Source of the DNA: Spongilla lacustris
Taxonomy: Eukaryota; Porifera; Demospongiae; Spongillida; Spongillidae
Reading direction: 5' to 3'
NCBI GenBank assembly: GCA_949361645.1
Contig: OX442431.1
Coordinates: 1 to 64,000 of the forward strand
Length of the DNA stretch: 64,000 nt
Position numbers and translations under genes: made by a program. Shown here piece by piece: positions 32,500 to 45,335 of this stretch (position 1 is its first letter; every line of letters begins with the position of its first letter). Under the pieces are notes generated by a model, which had not been told where the DNA came from, did not search any database, and worked only from the letters and a program-made list of their open reading frames with translations.

Positions 32500-35400
32500 A
32501 CTCACAAGAACGGCATCCAGCTCATTAGGTCATACTTCATTGCTGCAGTGAAAACCCCAGCTGGACTAGTTTTCAGGATGATCGGCGTATGATATTGGAT
32601 CAATAGTTGGCACAGGGACACACCTACCCTGTGGGTACATAGAACAGCTCAGATCTTGCCTAATGAAATGTGCTTTGCAAATCACAAGAATGACATCCAT
32701 CAACTTGTAAGTACTTAATAAGTTGTGGTCACACCTCCAGTTGATACAGTGTTCAACGTCTGCCCATGACGTTGGGTCCCTGCATGATTGGTACACAGAC
32801 ACACCTACCCTGTGGGTACATGAAACTGCTCAGAGCTTGCCTCCTTGTGCTTTGCAACTCACAAGAATGACATCCATCTTCATATGTCAGAATTTGTAAG
32901 TACTTAGTAGTTGTGGTCACATGGGTCCATAGTTCATCCACTTGTTCAAATTCTGCGCGTGACGTTGGTTCCTTGGTTGGCACATAGACACACCTACCCT
33001 GTGGGTACATGAAACAGCTCAGAGCTTGCCTCAATGCACTTTGCAACTCACAAGAATGACATAGGATGACTGTGCTTACATGGGTACATAGTTGATCCAC
33101 TTGTTCAAAATCCGCACGTGACGTTGGGTCCCTGGTTGGCACATAGACACATCTACCCTGTGGATACATGAAACAGCTCAGAGCATGGCTCAATGTGTAT
33201 TGCAACTCACAAGAATGACATCCATCTTAATTTGCAGGTACTTATTACTTGTGGTCACATGGGTCCATAGTTCACACCCTTGTTCAAAATCCGTGCGTGA
33301 CGTTGGGTCCCTGGTTGGCACATAGACACACCTACCATGTGGGTACAAGAAACAGCTAAGAGCATGGCTCAATGTGTTTTTCAACTCACAAGAATGACAT
33401 CCAACTTCATAGGTCAGAATACGTAAGTACTTATTAGTTATGGTCACAGGGTTCCATAGTTCATCCACTTGTTCAAAATCCGCGCGTGACGTTGGGTCCC
33501 TGGTTGGCACATAGACACACCTACCCTGTGTGTACATGAAACTGCTCAGAGCATGGCTCAATGTGTTTTGGAACTCACAAAAATGACATCCATCTTCATA
33601 GGTTAGAATTTAGTAGTTGTGGTCCATACTTCATCCACTTGTTCAAAAACGGCGCGTGACGTTGGGTCCCTGGTTGGCACATAGACACATCTACTCTGTG
33701 GGTACATGAAACAGCTCAGAGCATGGCTCAATGTGTATTGCAACTCACAAGAATGATATCCATCTTCATAGGTTAGAATATAGTAATTGTGGTCACATGG
33801 GTCCATATTTCATCCACTTGTTCTAAATCCGCGCGTGACGTTGGGTCCCTGGTTGGCACATAGACACACCTACCCTGTGGGTACATGACACAGCTCAGAG
33901 CATGGCTCAATGTGTTTTGCAACTCACAAGAATGACATCCATCTTCATAGGTTAGAATTTAGTAGTTGTGGTCACAGGGGTCCATAGTTCATCCACTTGT
34001 TCAAAATCCGCACGTGACGTTGGGTCCCTGGTTGGCACATAGACACACCTACCCTGTGGGTACATAAAACAGCTCAGAGAATGGCTCAATGTGCTTTACA
34101 ACTCACAAGAAAGACAGCCATCTTCTAAGGTCAGAATTTGTAAGTACTTATCAGTTGCGGTCACTGGGGTCCATACTTCATCCACCTGTTCAAAATCCGC
34201 GCGTGACGTTGGGTCCCTGGTTGGCACATGGACACATCTACCCCGTGGGTACATGAAACAGCTCAGAGCATGGCTCAATGTGTATTGCAACTCACAAGAA
34301 TGACATCCATCTTCATAGGTTAGAATTTAGTAGTTGTGGTCACATGGGTCCATAGTTCATCCACTTGTTCGAAATCCGCACGTGACATTGCGTCCCTGGT
34401 TGGCACATACACACATCTACCCTGTGGGTACATGAGACAGCTCAGAGCTTGCCTCAGTACGCTTTGCAACTCACAAGAATGACATCCATCTCCATAAGTC
34501 AGAATTTAGTAGTTGTGGTCACATGGGTTCATAGTTCATCCACTTCTTCAAAACCCGCGCGTGACGTTGGGTCCCTGGTTGGCACATAGACACACCTACC
34601 CTGTGGGTACATGAAACAGCTCTAAGCATGGCTCAATGTGTTTTGCAACTCCCAAGAATGACATCCATCTTCATACATGTAGGTTAGAATTCAGTGGTTG
34701 TGGTCACATGGGTCCATAGTTTATCCACTTGTTCAAAATCCGCGCGTGACGTTGGGTCCCTGGTTGGCACATAGACACATCTACCCTGTGGGTACATGAA
34801 ACAGCTCAGAGCATGGCTCTATGTGTATTGCAACTCACAAGAATGACATCCATCTTCATAGGTTAGAATTTAGTAGTTGTGGTCACATGGGTCCATAGTT
34901 CATCCACTTGTTCAAAATCCGCGCGTGACGTTGGGTCCCTCTTTGGCACAGAGACACACCTACCCTGTGGGTACATGAAACAGCTCAGAGCATGGCTCAA
35001 TGTGTTTTGCAACTCACAAGAATGACATCCATCTTCATAGGTTAGAATTTAGTAGTTGTGGTCACATGGGTCCATAGTTCATCCACTTGTTCAAAATCCG
35101 CGCGTGACGTTGGGTCCCTGGTTGGCACATAGAAACAACTACCCTGTGGGTACATTAAACAGCTCAGAGTATGGCTCAATGTGCTTTACAACTCACAAGA
35201 AAGACATCCATCTTCATAGGTAAGAATTTGTAAGTACTTATTAGTTGTGGTCACTGGGGTCAATAGTTCATCCACTTGTTCAAAATCGGCGCGTGACGTT
35301 GGGTCCCTGGTTGGCACATAGACACATCTGCCCTGTGGGTACATGAAACAGCTCAGAGCATGGCTCAATGTGTATTGCAACTCACAAGAATGATATCCAT

Positions 35401-38400
35401 CTTCATAGGTTAGAATTTAGTAGTTGTGGTCACATGGGTCCATAGTTCATCCACTTGTACAAAATCCGCGCGTGACGTTGGGTCCCTGGTTTGCACATAG
35501 ACACACCTACCCTGTGGGTACATGAAACAGCTCAGAGCATGGCTAATGCGTTTTGCAACTCACAAGAATGACATCCATCTTCATAGGTTAGAATTTAGTA
35601 ATTGTGGTCACATGGGTCCATAGTTCATCCACTTGTTCAAAATCCGCGCGTGACGTTGGGTCCCTGGTTGGCACATAGACACATCTACCCTGTGGGTACA
35701 TGAAACAGCTCAGAGCATGGCTCAATGTGTTTTGCAACTCACAAGAATGACATCCATCTTCATAGGTTAGAATTTAGTAGTTGTGGTCACATGGGCCCAT
35801 AGTTCATCCACTTGTTCAAAATCCGCGCGTGACGTTGGGTCCCTGGTTGGCACATAGACACACCTACCCTGTGGAAACATGAAACAGCTTAGAGCATGGC
35901 TCAATGTGTTTTGCAACTCACAAGAATGACATCCATCTTCATAGGTTAGAATTTAGTAATTGTGGTCACATGGGCCCATAGTTCATCCACTTGTTCAAAA
36001 TCCGCGCGTGACATTGGGTCCCTGGTTGGCACATGGACACACCTACCCTGTTGGTATATGAAACAGCTCAGAGCATGGCTCAATGTGTTTTGCAACTCAC
36101 AAGAATGATATCCATCTTCATAGGTTAGAATTTAGTAGTTGTAGTCACAAGGGTCCATAGTTCATCCACTTGTTCAAAATCCGCGCGTGACGTTGGGTCC
36201 CTGGTTGGCACATGGACACATCTACCCTGTTGGTACATGAAACAGCTCAGAGCATGGCTCAATGTGTTTTGCAACTCACAAGAATGACATCCATTTTCAT
36301 AGGTTAGAATTTATTAGTTGTGGTCACTGGGGTCAATAGTTCATCCACTTGTTCAAAATCGGCGCGTGACGTTGGGTCCCTGGTTGGCACATAGACACAT
36401 CTGCCCTGTGGGTACATGAAACAGCTCAGAGCATGGCTCAATGTGTATTGCAACTCACAAGAATGATATCCATCTTCATAGGTTAGAATTTAGTAGTTGT
36501 GGTCACATGGGTCCATAGTTCATCCACTTGTACAAAATCCGCGCGTGACGTTGGGTCCCTGGTTGGCACATAGACACATCTACCCTGTGGGTACATGAAA
36601 CAGCTCAGAGCATGGCTCAATGTGTTTTGCAACACACAAGAATGACATCCATCTTCATAGGTTAGAATTTAGTAGTTGTGGTCACATGGGTCCATAGTTC
36701 ATCCACTTGTACAAAATCCGCGCGTGACGTTGGGTCCCTGGTTGGCACATAGACACACCTACCCGGTGGGTACATGACACAGCTCAGAGCATGGCTCAAT
36801 GTGTTTTGCAACTCACAAGAATGACATCCATCTTAATTTGCAAGTACTTATTAGTTGTGGTCACAGGGGTCCATAGTTCATCCACTTGTTCTAAATCCGC
36901 GCGTGACGTTGGGTCCCTGGTTGGCACATAGACACACCTACCCTGTGGGTACATGAAACAGCTCAGAGCATGGCTCAATGTGTTTTGCAACTCACAAGAA
37001 TGACATCCATCTTAATTTGCAAGTACTTATTAGTTGTGGTCACAGGGGTCCATAGTTCATCCACTTGTTCAAATTCCGCGCGTGACGTTGGGTCCCTGGT
37101 TGGCACATAGACACATCTACCCTGTGGGTACATGAAACAGCTCAGAGCATGGCTCAATGTGTATTGCAACTCACAAGAATGACATCCATCTTAATAGGTT
37201 AGAATTAAGTAGTTGTGGTCACATGGGTCCATAGTTCATCCACTTGTTCAAAATCCGCGCGTGACGTTGGGTCCCTGGTTGGCACATAGACACACCTACC
37301 CTGTGGGTACATGAAACAGCTCAGAGCATGGCTCAATGTGTATTGCAACTCACAAGAATGACATCCATCTTAATAGGTTAGAATTTAGTAATTGTGGTCA
37401 CATGGGTCCATAGTTCATCCACTTGTTCAAAATCCGCGAGTGACGTTGGGTCCCTGGTTGGCACATGGACACATCTACCCTGTTGGTATATGAAACAGCT
37501 CAGAGCATGGCTCAAAGTGTTTTGCAACTCACAAGAATGACATCCATCATCATAGGTTAGAATTTAGTAGTTGTGGTCACAGGGGTCCATAGTTCATCCA
37601 CTTGTTCAAAATCCGCGCGTGACGTTGGGTCCCTGGTTGGCACATGGACACATCTACCCTGTTGGTACATGAAACAGCCCAGAGCATGGCTCAATGTGTA
37701 TTGCAACTCACAAGAATGACATCCATCTTCATAGGTTAGAATTTAGTAGTTGTGGTCACATGGGTCCATAGTTCATCCACTTGTTCAAAATCCACGCGTG
37801 ACGTTGGGTCCCTGGTTGGCACATAGACACACCTACCCTGTGGGTACATAAAACAGCTCAGAGCATGGCTCAATGTGCTTTACAACTCACAAGAAAGACA
37901 TCCATCTTCATAGGTCAGAATTTGTAAGTACTTATTAGTTGTGGTCACTGGGGTCCATAGTTCATCCACTTGTTCAAAATCGGCGCGTGACGTTGGGTCC
38001 CTGGTTGGCACATAGACACATCTGCCCTGTGGGTACATGAAACAGCTCAGAGCATGGCTCAATATGTATTGCAACTCACAAGAATGATATCCATCTTCAT
38101 AGGTTAGAATTTAGTAGTTGTGGTCACATGGGTCCATAGTTCATCCACTTGTTCAAATTCTGCGCGTGACGTTGGTTCCTTGGTTGGCACATAGACACAC
38201 CTACCCTGTGGGTACATGAAACAGCTCAGAGCATGGCTAATGCGTTTTGCAACTCACAAGAATGACATCCATCTTCATAGGTTAGAATTTAGTAGTTGTG
38301 GTCACATGGGTCCATAGTTCATCCACTTGTTCAAAATCCGCGCGTGACGTTGGGTTCCTGGTTGACACATAGACACATCTACCCTGTGGGTACATGAAAC

Positions 38401-41400
38401 AGCTCAGAGCATGGCTCAATGTGTTTTGCAACTCACAAGAATGACATCCATCTTCATAGGTTAGAATTTAGTAGTTGTGGTCACATGGGTCCATAGTTCA
38501 TCCACTTGTTCAAAATCCGCGCGTGACGTTGGGTCCCTGGTTGGCACATAGACACACCTACCCTGTGGAAACATGAAACAGCTTAGAGCATGGCTCAATG
38601 TGTTTTGCAACTCACAAGAATGACATCCATCTTCATAGGTTAGAATTTAGTAATTGTGGTCACATGGGCCCATAGTTCATCCACTTGTTCAAAATCCGCG
38701 CGTGACATTGGGTCCCTGGTTGGCACATGGACACATCTACCCTGTTGGTATATGAAACAGCTCAGAGCATGGCTCAATGTGTTTTGCAACTCACAAGAAT
38801 GATATCCATCTTCATAGGTTAGAATTTAGTAGTTGTAGTCACAAGGGTCCATAGTTCATCCACTTGTTCAAAATCTGCGCGTGACGTTGGGTCCCTGGTT
38901 GGCACATGGACACATCTACCCTGTTGGTACATGAAACAGCTCAGAGCATGGCTCAATGTGTTTTGCAACTCACAAGAATGACATCCATTTTCATAGGTTA
39001 GAATTTATTAGTTGTGGTCACTGGGGTCAATAGTTCATCCACTTGTTCAAAATCGGCGCGTGACGTTGGGTCCCTGGTTGGCACATAGACACATCTGCCC
39101 TGTGGGTACATGAAACAGCTCAGAGCATGGCTCAATGTGTATTGCAACTCACAAGAATGATATCCATCTTCATAGGTTAGAATTTAGTAGTTGTGGTCAC
39201 ATGGGTCCATAGTTCATCCACTTGTACAAAATCCGCGCGTGACGTTGGGTCCCTGGTTGGCACATAGACACATCTACCCTGTGGGTACATGAAACAGCTC
39301 AGAGCATGGCTCAATGTGTTTTGCAACACACAAGAATGACATCCATCTTCATAGGTTAGAATTTAGTAGTTGTGGTCACATGGGTCCATAGTTCATCCAC
39401 TTGTACAAAATCCGCGCGTGACGTTGGGTCCCTGGTTGGCACATAGACACACCTACCCTGTGGGTACATGACACAGCTCAGAGCATGGCTCAATGTGTTT
39501 TGCAACTCACAAGAATGACATCCATCTTAATTTGCAAGTACTTATTAGTTGTGGTCACAGGGGTCCATAGTTCATCCACTTGTTCTAAATCCGCGCGTGA
39601 CGTTGGGTCCCTGGTTGGCACATAGACACACCTACCCTGTGGGTACATGAAACAGCTCAGAGCATGGCTCAATGTGTTTTGCAACTCACAAGAATGACAT
39701 CCATCTTAATTTGCAAGTACTTATTAGTTGTGGTCACAGGGGTCCATAGTTCATCCACTTGTTCTAAATCCGCGCGTGACGTTGGGTCCCTGGTTGGCAC
39801 ATAGACACATCTACCCTGTGGGTACATGAAACAGCTCAGAGCATGGCTCAATATGTATTGCAACTCACAAGAATGACATCCATCTTAATAGGTTAGAATT
39901 AAGTAGTTGTGGTCACATGGGTCCATAGTTCATCCACTTGTTCAAAATCCGCGCATGACGTTGGGTCCCTGGTTGGCACATAGACACACCTACCCTGTGG
40001 GTACATGAAACAGCTTAGAGCATGGCTCAATGTGTATTGCAACTCACAAGAATGACATCCATCTTAATAGGTTAGAATTTAGTAATTGTGGTCACATGGG
40101 TCCATAGTTCATCCACTTGTTCAAAATCCGCGCGTGACGTTGGGTCCCTGGTTGGCACATGGACACATCTACCCTGTTGGTATATGAAACAGCTCAGAGC
40201 ATGGCTCAAAGTGTTTTGCAACTCACAAGAATGACATCCATCTTCATAGGTTAGAATTTAGTAGTTGTGGTCACAGGGGTCCATAGTTCATCCACTTGTT
40301 CAAAATCCGCGCGTGACGTTGGGTCCCTGGTTGGCACATGGACGCATCTACCCTGTGGGTACATGAAACAGCTTAGAGCATGGCTCAATGTGTTTTGCAA
40401 CTCACAATGACATCCATCTTCATAGGTTAGAATTTAGTAATTGTGGTCACATGGGTCCATAGTTCATCCACTTGTTCAAAATCCGCGCGTGACGTTGGGT
40501 CCCTGGTTGGCACATGGACACATCTACCCTGTTGGTACATGAAACAGCCCAGAGCATGGCTCAATGTGTATTGCAACTCACAAGAATGACATCCATCTTC
40601 ATAGGTTAGAATTTAGTAGTTGTGGTCACATGGGTCCATAGTTCATCCACTTGTTCAAAATCCACGCGTGACGTTGGGTCCCTGGTTGGCACATAGACAC
40701 ACCTACCCTGTGGGTACATAAAACAGCTCAGAGCATGGCTCAATGTGCTTTACAACTCACAAGAAAGACATCCATCTTCATAGGTCAGAATTTGTAAGTA
40801 CTTATTAGTTGTGGTCACTGGGGTCCATAGTTCATCCACTTGTTCAAAATCGGCGCGTGACGTTGGGTCCCTGGTTGGCACATAGACACATCTGCCCTGT
40901 GGGTACATGAAACAGCTCAGAGCATGGCTCAATATGTATTGCAACTCACAAGAATGATATCCATCTTCATAGGTTAGAATCTAGTAGTTGTGGTCACTGG
41001 GGTCAATAGTTCATCCACTTGTTCAAAATCGGCGCGTGACGTTGGGTCCCTGGTTGGCACATAGACACATCTGCCCTGTGGGTACATGAAACAGCTCAGA
41101 GCATGGCTCAATGTGTATTGCAACTCACAAGAATGATATCCATCTTCATAGGTTAGAATTTAGTAGTTGTGGTCACATGGGTCCATAGTTCATCCACTTG
41201 TACAAAATCCGCGCGTGACGTTGGGTCCCTGGTTGGCACATAGACACATCTACCCTGTGGGTACATGAAACAGCTCAGAGCATGGCTCAATGTGTTTTGC
41301 AACACACAAGAATGACATCCATCTTCATAGGTTAGAATTTAGTAGTTGTGGTCACATGGGTCCATAGTTCATCCACTTGTACAAAATCCGCGCGTGACGT

Positions 41401-44400
41401 TGGGTCCCTGGTTGGCACATAGACACACCTACCCTGTGGGTACATGACACAGCTCAGAGCATGGCTCAATGTGTTTTGCAACTCACAAGAATGACATCCA
41501 TCTTAATTTGCAAGTACTTATTAGTTGTGGTCACAGGGGTCCATAGTTCATCCACTTGTTCTAAATCCGCGCGTGACGTTGGGTCCCTGGTTGGCACATA
41601 GACACACCTACCCTGTGGGTACATGAAACAGCTCAGAGCATGGCTCAATGTGTTTTGCAACTCACAAGAATGACATCCATCTTAATTTGCAAGTACTTAT
41701 TAGTTGTGGTCACAGGGGTCCATAGTTCATCCACTTGTTCTAAATCCGCGCGTGACGTTGGGTCCCTGGTTGGCACATAGACACATCTACCCTGTGGGTA
41801 CATGAAACAGCTCAGAGCATGGCTCAATATGTATTGCAACTCACAAGAATGACATCCATCTTAATAGGTTAGAATTAAGTAGTTGTGGTCACATGGGTCC
41901 ATAGTTCATCCACTTGTTCAAAATCCGCGCATGACGTTGGGTCCCTGGTTGGCACATAGACACACCTACCCTGTGGGTACATGAAACAGCTTAGAGCATG
42001 GCTCAATGTGTATTGCAACTCACAAGAATGACATCCATCTTAATAGGTTAGAATTTAGTAATTGTGGTCACATGGGTCCATAGTTCATCCACTTGTTCAA
42101 AATCCGCGCGTGACGTTGGGTCCCTGGTTGGCACATGGACACATCTACCCTGTTGGTATATGAAACAGCTCAGAGCATGGCTCAAAGTGTTTTGCAACTC
42201 ACAAGAATGACATCCATCTTCATAGGTTAGAATTTAGTAGTTGTGGTCACAGGGGTCCATAGTTCATCCACTTGTTCAAAATCCGCGCGTGACGTTGGGT
42301 CCCTGGTTGGCACATGGACGCATCTACCCTGTGGGTACATGAAACAGCTTAGAGCATGGCTCAATGTGTTTTGCAACTCACAATGACATCCATCTTCATA
42401 GGTTAGAATTTAGTAATTGTGGTCACATGGGTCCATAGTTCATCCACTTGTTCAAAATCCGCGCGTGACGTTGGGTCCCTGGTTGGCACATGGACACATC
42501 TACCCTGTTGGTACATGAAACAGCCCAGATCATGGCTCAATGTGTATTGCAACTCACAAGAATGACATCCATCTTCATAGGTTAGAATTTAGTAGTTGTG
42601 GTCACATGGGTCCATAGTTCATCCACTTGTTCAAAATCCACGCGTGACGTTGGGTCCCTGGTTGGCACATAGACACACCTACCCTGTGGGTACATAAAAC
42701 AGCTCAGAGCATGGCTCAATGTGCTTTACAACTCACAAGAAAGACATCCATCTTCATAGGTCAGAATTTGTAAGTACTTATTAGTTGTGGTCACTGGGGT
42801 CCATAGTTCATCCACTTGTTCAAAATCGGCGCGTGACGTTGGGTCCCTGGTTGGCACATAGACACATCTGCCCTGTGGGTACATGAAACAGCTCAGAGCA
42901 TGGCTCAATATGTATTGCAACTCACAAGAATGATATCCATCTTCATAGGTTAGAATCTAGTAGTTGTGGTCACATGGGTCCATAGTTCATCCACTTGTTC
43001 AAAATCCGCGCATGACGTTGGGTCCCTGGTTGGCGCATAGACACATCTACCCTGTTGGTACATGAAACAGCTCAGAGCATGGCTCAATGTGTTTTGCAAC
43101 TCACAAGAATGACATCCATCTTCATAGGTTAGAATTTAGTAGTTGTGGTCACAGGGGTCCATAGTTCATCCACTTGTTCAAAATCCACGCATGACGTTGG
43201 GTCCCTGGTTGGCACATGGACACACCTACCCTGTGGGTACATAAAACAGCTCAGAGCATGGCTCAATGTGCTTTACAACTCACAAGAAAGACATCCATCT
43301 TCAAAGGTCAGAATTTGTAAGTACTTATTAGTTGTGGTCACTGGGGTCCATGTTCATCCACTTGTTCAAAATCTGCGCGTGATGTTGGGTCCCTGGTTGG
43401 CACATAGACACACCTACCCTGTGGGTACATGAAACAGCTCAGAGCATGGCTCAATGTGTTTTGCAACTCACAAGAATGACATCCATCTTAATTTGCAAGT
43501 ACTTATTAGTTGTGGTCACAGGGGTCCATAGTTCATCCACTTGTTCTAAATCCGCGCGTGATTTGATCCCTGGTTGGCACATAGATACAAATACCCTGTG
43601 GGTACATGAAACAGCTCAGAGCATGGCTCAATGTGTTTTGTAACTCACAAGAATGACATCCATCTTAATTTGCAAATACTTATTAGTTGTGGTCACAGGG
43701 GTCCATAGTTCATCCACTTGTTCTAAATCCGCGCATGACGTTGGGTCCCTGGTTGGCACATAGATACACCTACCCTGTGGGTACATGAAACAGCTCAGAG
43801 CATGGCTCAATGTGTTTTGCAACTCACAAGAATGATATCCATCTTAATTTGCAAGTACTTATTAGTTGTGGTCACAGGGGTCCATAGTTCATCCACTTGT
43901 TCTAAATCTGCGCGTGACATTGGGTCCCTGGTTGGCACATAGACACACCTACCCTGTGGGTACATGAAACAGCTCAGAGCATGGTTCAATGTGTATTGCA
44001 ACTCACAAGAATGAAATCCATCTTCATAGGTTAGAATTTAGTGATTTTGGTCACATGGGTCCATAATTCATCCACTTGTTCAAAATCCGCGCGTGACGTT
44101 GGGTCCCTGGTTGGCACATAGACACATCTACCCTGTGGGTACATGAAACAGCCCAGAGCATGGCTCAATGTGTATTGCAACTCACAAGAGTGACATCCAT
44201 CTTCATAGGTTAGAATTTAGTAGTTGTGGTCACATAGGTCCATAGTTCATCCACTTGTTCAAATTCCGCGCGTGACGTTGGGTCCCTGGTTGGCACATAG
44301 ACACACCTACCTTGTGGGTACATGAAACAGCTCAGAGCATGGCTCAATGTGTCTTGCAACTCACAAGAATGACATCCATCTTCATAGGTTAGAATTTAGT

Positions 44401-44835
44401 AGTTGTGGTCACATGGGTCTATGGTTCATCAATCTGCGCATGACGTTGGGTCCCTGGTTGGCACATAGACACACCTACTCTGTGGGTACATGAAACAGCT
44501 CAGAGCATGGCTCAATGTGCTTTGCAACTCACAAGACATCTCCATATTAGTTGTGGTCACACCTCCAAGTGTTCACGTGACGTTGGGTCCCTGATTGGCA
44601 CATAGAAACACCTACCCTGTGGGTATATGAAACAGCTCAGAGCTTGCCTCTGTGTGTTTTGTAACTCACAAGAATGACATCCATCTCCATAGGTCAGCTT
44701 GTAAGTACTTATTAGTTGTGGTCACGCTCCAAGCTGGTTCAGTGTTCAGGATCCGCGCGTGATGTTGAATCCGTGGTTGGCACAGGTACACATCTACCCT
44801 GTGACTACATGGCACAGCTCACGATCACGGCGAAG
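32500..44835. repeat. ~179-bp satellite array with higher-order units
   Basis: About 12.3 kb of head-to-tail monomers, by length roughly 68. A typical monomer is 179 bp and includes CAACTCACAAGAATGACATC, GTGGTCACATGGGTCCATAG, TCATCCACTTGTTCAAAATC, CGCGCGTGACGTTGGGTCCC and CACCTACCCTGTGGGTACAT. Edge monomers are more diverged, with some of 189 bp near the left end; central ones are nearly identical, the usual pattern for arrays homogenised by unequal exchange. Larger duplications are present: about 1976 bp in tandem (about 39020-40996 and 40997-42972) and about 2.69-2.87 kb (landmarks at 35186, 37880, 40750). The recurrent 64-codon minus-strand ORF is one stop-bounded frame of the monomer and is not annotated as a gene. 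Confidence 0.93.
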
Positions 44836-45315
44836 CAACTCCATACAACACATCGCTTAGTGTTTGTTTACGTTCACGATCTATTAAGCGCGCGCTTCTG
44901 CGCCCACCGCATGAGGAATGTTAAACTTATTCATTTTAAAATGTGCGGCTGAGGAATGTGGGGCTAACTTCCACACGGTGTTTTGGACAGTGACGCTTAC
45001 ACATGGATTGAAGGCGAGGCAAATACGGGCACGCATGCAGATGGTACGTATTGTTCTATGGCAACTGGAGCTCGCACGGGCACGCATGTAGATGGCTTAG
45101 TTTAACGGAGGCAACGGCTACGAGGTGTGTTTTGGCAAGGCAAATATTGGGCTAGCACGGGCAAGCATGAAGATGGCACGGCACGATGGTTGAGGACACG
45201 CACGCTTACACCCACTGTAAACATAAACACGCGATACCTACGCACACCAATGCATACATAAGCTTACCGACTTTGTACTTGGGAAGCCCGGGTCGAATGC
45301 TCGTACAACCAAAAG
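44836..45315. other. Rearranged right flank of the satellite
   Basis: No gene. It holds an inverted copy (about 44937-44992) and, separately, a direct copy (about 45085-45140) of parts of 30524-30610 from the other side of the array, plus repeated GC.CGGGCACGCATG.AGATGG words. It ends near an A10 run (about 45320-45330) adjoining the 3' end of Penelope-like copy A. Confidence 0.55.
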
Positions 45316-45335
45316 GATGAAAAAAAAAAATTGAA

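Noticed and set aside
34096..44001. Recurrent 64-codon minus-strand ORF in most satellite monomers
   Set aside because: The 179-bp monomer is not divisible by three, the frame stops once per unit, and the repetition follows from the satellite itself.
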